Of a DNA stretch of 64,000 nucleotides, positions 62,339-64,000 are shown one piece after another (position 1 is the stretch's first letter; every line of letters starts with the position of its first letter). Source of the stretch: Neolewinella litorea (GTDB lineage Bacteria; Bacteroidota; Bacteroidia; Chitinophagales; Saprospiraceae); the NCBI RefSeq assembly GCF_004803465.1, contig NZ_SRSF01000006.1, forward strand, positions 106,254 to 170,253, given 5' to 3'. The notes under the pieces were generated by a model, which worked only from the letters and a program-made list of their open reading frames with translations, did no database searches and was not told the DNA's origin. Both the position numbers and the translations under genes were made by a program.

Positions 62339-63465
62339 ACGACTATGACCTTGCGGTAGTGGGTGGGGGGCTGGCCGGGTTGAGCCTGTTGTATCACTTT
62401 GAGCGGGCGGGCCGGCTCCACGGCAAGCGGGTACTGCTGGTCGATCCGGAACGGAAAACGGCCCACGACCGCACCTGGTCGTTCTGGGAACGGGGGGAGG
62501 GCCCCTTCGAAGATATTGTATACCACCGGTGGAACCGCGTTGCACTGCTCAATGCCACTTCCCATTGCACCTGCGATCTGCGCCCCTATACCTACAAGCT
62601 GATTCGCAGCACCGAATTCTACGCCAAGGTCAACGCCGTGGTGGACGGGATCGCCGGACTGACGCACCTGAGTGCACGCGCAACGGAGCTGCAGAACACG
62701 CCGCAAGGGGCAAGCTTCGTGGCCGACGGAAAGACCTACACCGCCCAGCGCGTATACAGCAGCCTGCCGCGCCCGCTGGACTACCGGCAAGTCAAGGAGC
62801 CTTACCTCGACCAGCACTTCCGGGGGTGGTTCGTGGAGACGGATACCGAGGTATTCGATCCCGCACTGGCCACTTTCATGGACTTCCGGACGCCACAAGC
62901 CGGCGAGACACGCTTCTTTTACGTGCTGCCCTTTACCCCCCGGCGGGCCGTCGTGGAACTGGCCATCTTTGGTAACCACCACCTGCTGACCGAAGAGTAT
63001 GATGCTCTGCTACGCGACTACATAGCGACCCGGTGGACGCGCGACGGCTACCGGATCACCCATACGGAGAGCGGCAATATCCCCATGACCACCTACCCCT
63101 TTCCGCAGCAGGACGGTAATCTTATATATATAGGACTCGGTGGCGGCGCGGCGCGGCCTTCCACGGGTTATACTTTTTACGGGTTGCAACGACAGCTGGC
63201 CCAAATGGCGGAGGATTTCCCCGCACCGGCGGTGACGGCACCCTGGACGCGGCGTCACCTCACTTACGACGCTACCCTGTTACGGATTCTGCAGCGGAAC
63301 GAATTGCCGGGCGACAAGGTATTCGTTGACCTCTTCCGGCGCAACCCCCCGGCCCGGGTGCTGGCCTTTCTGAACGGGGAGAGCAGCTTGCTGGATGAGT
63401 TGCGCCTCATGGCTACCGTGCCGGTGGGGCCATTCGCCCGTAATTTTCTGCGGGAAGTCCTGTAG
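62335..63465 (+). CDS. crtY: Lycopene beta-cyclase (CrtY type)
   Basis: A 376-residue flavoprotein: dinucleotide fold YDLAVVGGGLAGLSLLYHF, the DRTWSFWE motif typical of CrtY, PRPLDYRQVKEPYLDQHFRGW, FMDFRTPQAGETRFFYVLPF, GNIPMTTYPFP and a C-terminal VFVDLFRRNPPARVLAFLNGE. It cyclises one or both ends of lycopene into beta rings. I start at GTG 62335, which overlaps the cruF stop and gives the exact N-terminus; an upstream start at 62170 lies in the cruF frame shadow. With CruF acting on the other end, a monocyclic product is expected. Confidence 0.92.
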   Translation: MNDYDLAVVGGGLAGLSLLYHFERAGRLHGKRVLLVDPERKTAHDRTWSFWERGEGPFEDIVYHRWNRVALLNATSHCTCDLRPYTYKLIRSTEFYAKVNAVVDGIAGLTHLSARATELQNTPQGASFVADGKTYTAQRVYSSLPRPLDYRQVKEPYLDQHFRGWFVETDTEVFDPALATFMDFRTPQAGETRFFYVLPFTPRRAVVELAIFGNHHLLTEEYDALLRDYIATRWTRDGYRITHTESGNIPMTTYPFPQQDGNLIYIGLGGGAARPSTGYTFYGLQRQLAQMAEDFPAPAVTAPWTRRHLTYDATLLRILQRNELPGDKVFVDLFRRNPPARVLAFLNGESSLLDELRLMATVPVGPFARNFLREVL

Positions 63466-63684
63466 GACCGCGCCAACGGAAAAAAAGTCGGAAAAAAGGA
63501 GAGGTGGTTCAACCCTCCTTGTCTCTGTGCGTTTACAATCCTGCGCCCCAACACTGGTAACTTCTTACCGAATTGGCGCGCCCCCCCTTTCCAGGCAGGT
63601 TTCGCTGAAAAGCGTATGCGGCAACGGCCGCAGCGCATTGAAACTTTCGCCTCGAGCGGAATTGAAAATTAATCTGCGATAAGG

Positions 63685-63716
63685 TTGCAGGGGTGAAGCG
63701 AGTCGTTGTACTTTTG
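63685..63716 (+). promoter_or_regulatory. Promoter P1: TTGCAGG, 21-nt gap after TTG, TACTTTTG
   Basis: TTG at 63685-63687 and a perfect -7 box TACTTTTG at 63709-63716, followed by CGCCCCCGC. Confidence 0.7.
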
Positions 63717-63886
63717 CGCCCCCGCAGACGAGCGGTGCCCGATTCACCGGGGTCCCTGAGGGGGCTGAGGTGGGTCCATCCGGTTTTCCTTTACCCCCGG
63801 GGGTGGCTGCGGCCGCCGCGCTGGGGGGAGCGGTACCGGGTGACGGTTGCGACTGGATCTTTCGGAAAAGAAACCTTCCGGAATGT

Positions 63887-63918
63887 TTGCAGGAGCGCGG
63901 GCGGTGCACTTACCTTTG
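63887..63918 (+). promoter_or_regulatory. Promoter P2: TTGCAGG, 21-nt gap after TTG, TACCTTTG
   Basis: TTG at 63887-63889 and TACCTTTG at 63911-63918, followed by CGGCCCCGGC. Spacing and flanks match P1; the two are exactly 202 bp apart. Confidence 0.7.
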
Positions 63919-64000
63919 CGGCCCCGGCGGATGCGCTGGGGTGGAGAGGAACGCGGCCGGAAAGAAAGTTGCAGAAACTTTGGCTTCGGATTTGCGGGAA

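Larger units (their letters stand above)
63466..64000 (+). promoter_or_regulatory. Non-coding region with tandem promoters reading out of the window
   Basis: No gene is seen. Near the start a stem (AAGGAG...CTCCTT, about 63497-63521) may end the crtY transcript. Two very similar promoters follow (63685-63716 and 63887-63918). The segment after the second is purine-rich and has a further TTGCAGA at 63969. Such an arrangement is what one expects ahead of a highly expressed gene or an rRNA operon just beyond the window, which is inference. Confidence 0.45.

Noticed and set aside
1..64000. tRNA or rRNA genes within the window
   Set aside because: No cloverleaf-like stretch with the conserved T-loop was noticed in any gap, and no rRNA segment was recognised; a tRNAscan-SE or Infernal run would settle this.

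Overview
The window is a GC-rich (about 60%) chromosomal segment from a member of the Bacteroidota, most likely the Saprospiria/Lewinella group. The evidence is a type IX secretion C-terminal sorting domain, a SusC/SusD pair, Bacteroidota-type -7 promoter boxes (TAnnTTTG), mevalonate-pathway genes (type II IPP isomerase, HMG-CoA reductase, a mevalonate-kinase-like GHMP kinase), and carotenoid genes (crtI, crtB, cruF-like, crtY) of the kind expected for a saproxanthin-like monocyclic carotenoid. The assignment rests on gene content; no search could be run.

Layout. 1-12 kb: the 3' end of clpB, an HtrA/DegP protease, a DUF2141 protein, a very large fusion of two D-Ala-D-Ala ligase domains with a membrane segment and PASTA repeats, a T9SS-secreted protein, a rhodanese, a SPOR protein. 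10.7-13.3 kb: a structured leader or small RNA with an intrinsic terminator, then fni and HMG-CoA reductase. 13.3-15.9 kb: two long arrays of short hairpin repeats on either side of a REP-associated tyrosine transposase (RAYT). 15.9-19.2 kb: a CocE/NonD hydrolase, an HpcH/HpaI aldolase and a small membrane protein. 19.3-20.15 kb: a third, unrelated ~97-bp tandem array. 20.2-23 kb: ligase-associated exonuclease and ATP-dependent DNA ligase. 23.2-27.8 kb: SusC/SusD. 27.8-34.6 kb: nadB, zwf, rpiB, a membrane protein, gnd. 34.7-44.2 kb: a YceI lipoprotein, tsaE, alanine dehydrogenase, a proS-CYTH-GHMP kinase operon, a serine/arginine-rich secreted protein, a FadL-like porin and a DUF457-type membrane hydrolase. 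44.4-53.2 kb: a xylan locus (GH43, GH10) joined to pentonate oxidation (IlvD/Edd dehydratase, GntP permease, FAH-family dehydratase, 2-oxoglutarate semialdehyde dehydrogenase; Weimberg-type route). 53.2-57 kb: a beta-lactamase-like hydrolase, pyrH, tgt, pth. 57.1-63.5 kb: two carotenoid gene pairs split by an oxidoreductase and an amidohydrolase. 63.5-64 kb: two near-identical tandem promoters reading out of the window.

Most notable signals. (1) The RAYT with its two arrays: about 37 copies of one hairpin (A) and 15 of a second (B). Both fold as a 7-bp stem with a TCC/TCT loop but lie in opposite orientation, with compensatory stem changes; the RAYT cassette is bracketed by 16-bp direct repeats containing a private variant of A, one of which supplies the RAYT stop codon. 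(2) A 21-bp dispersed element in at least seven copies, mostly abutting gene ends, with one copy in frame inside a coding sequence and one at the point where another gene lacks a start codon. (3) The Ddl-Ddl-TM-PASTA fusion. (4) The xylan-to-2-oxoglutarate locus.
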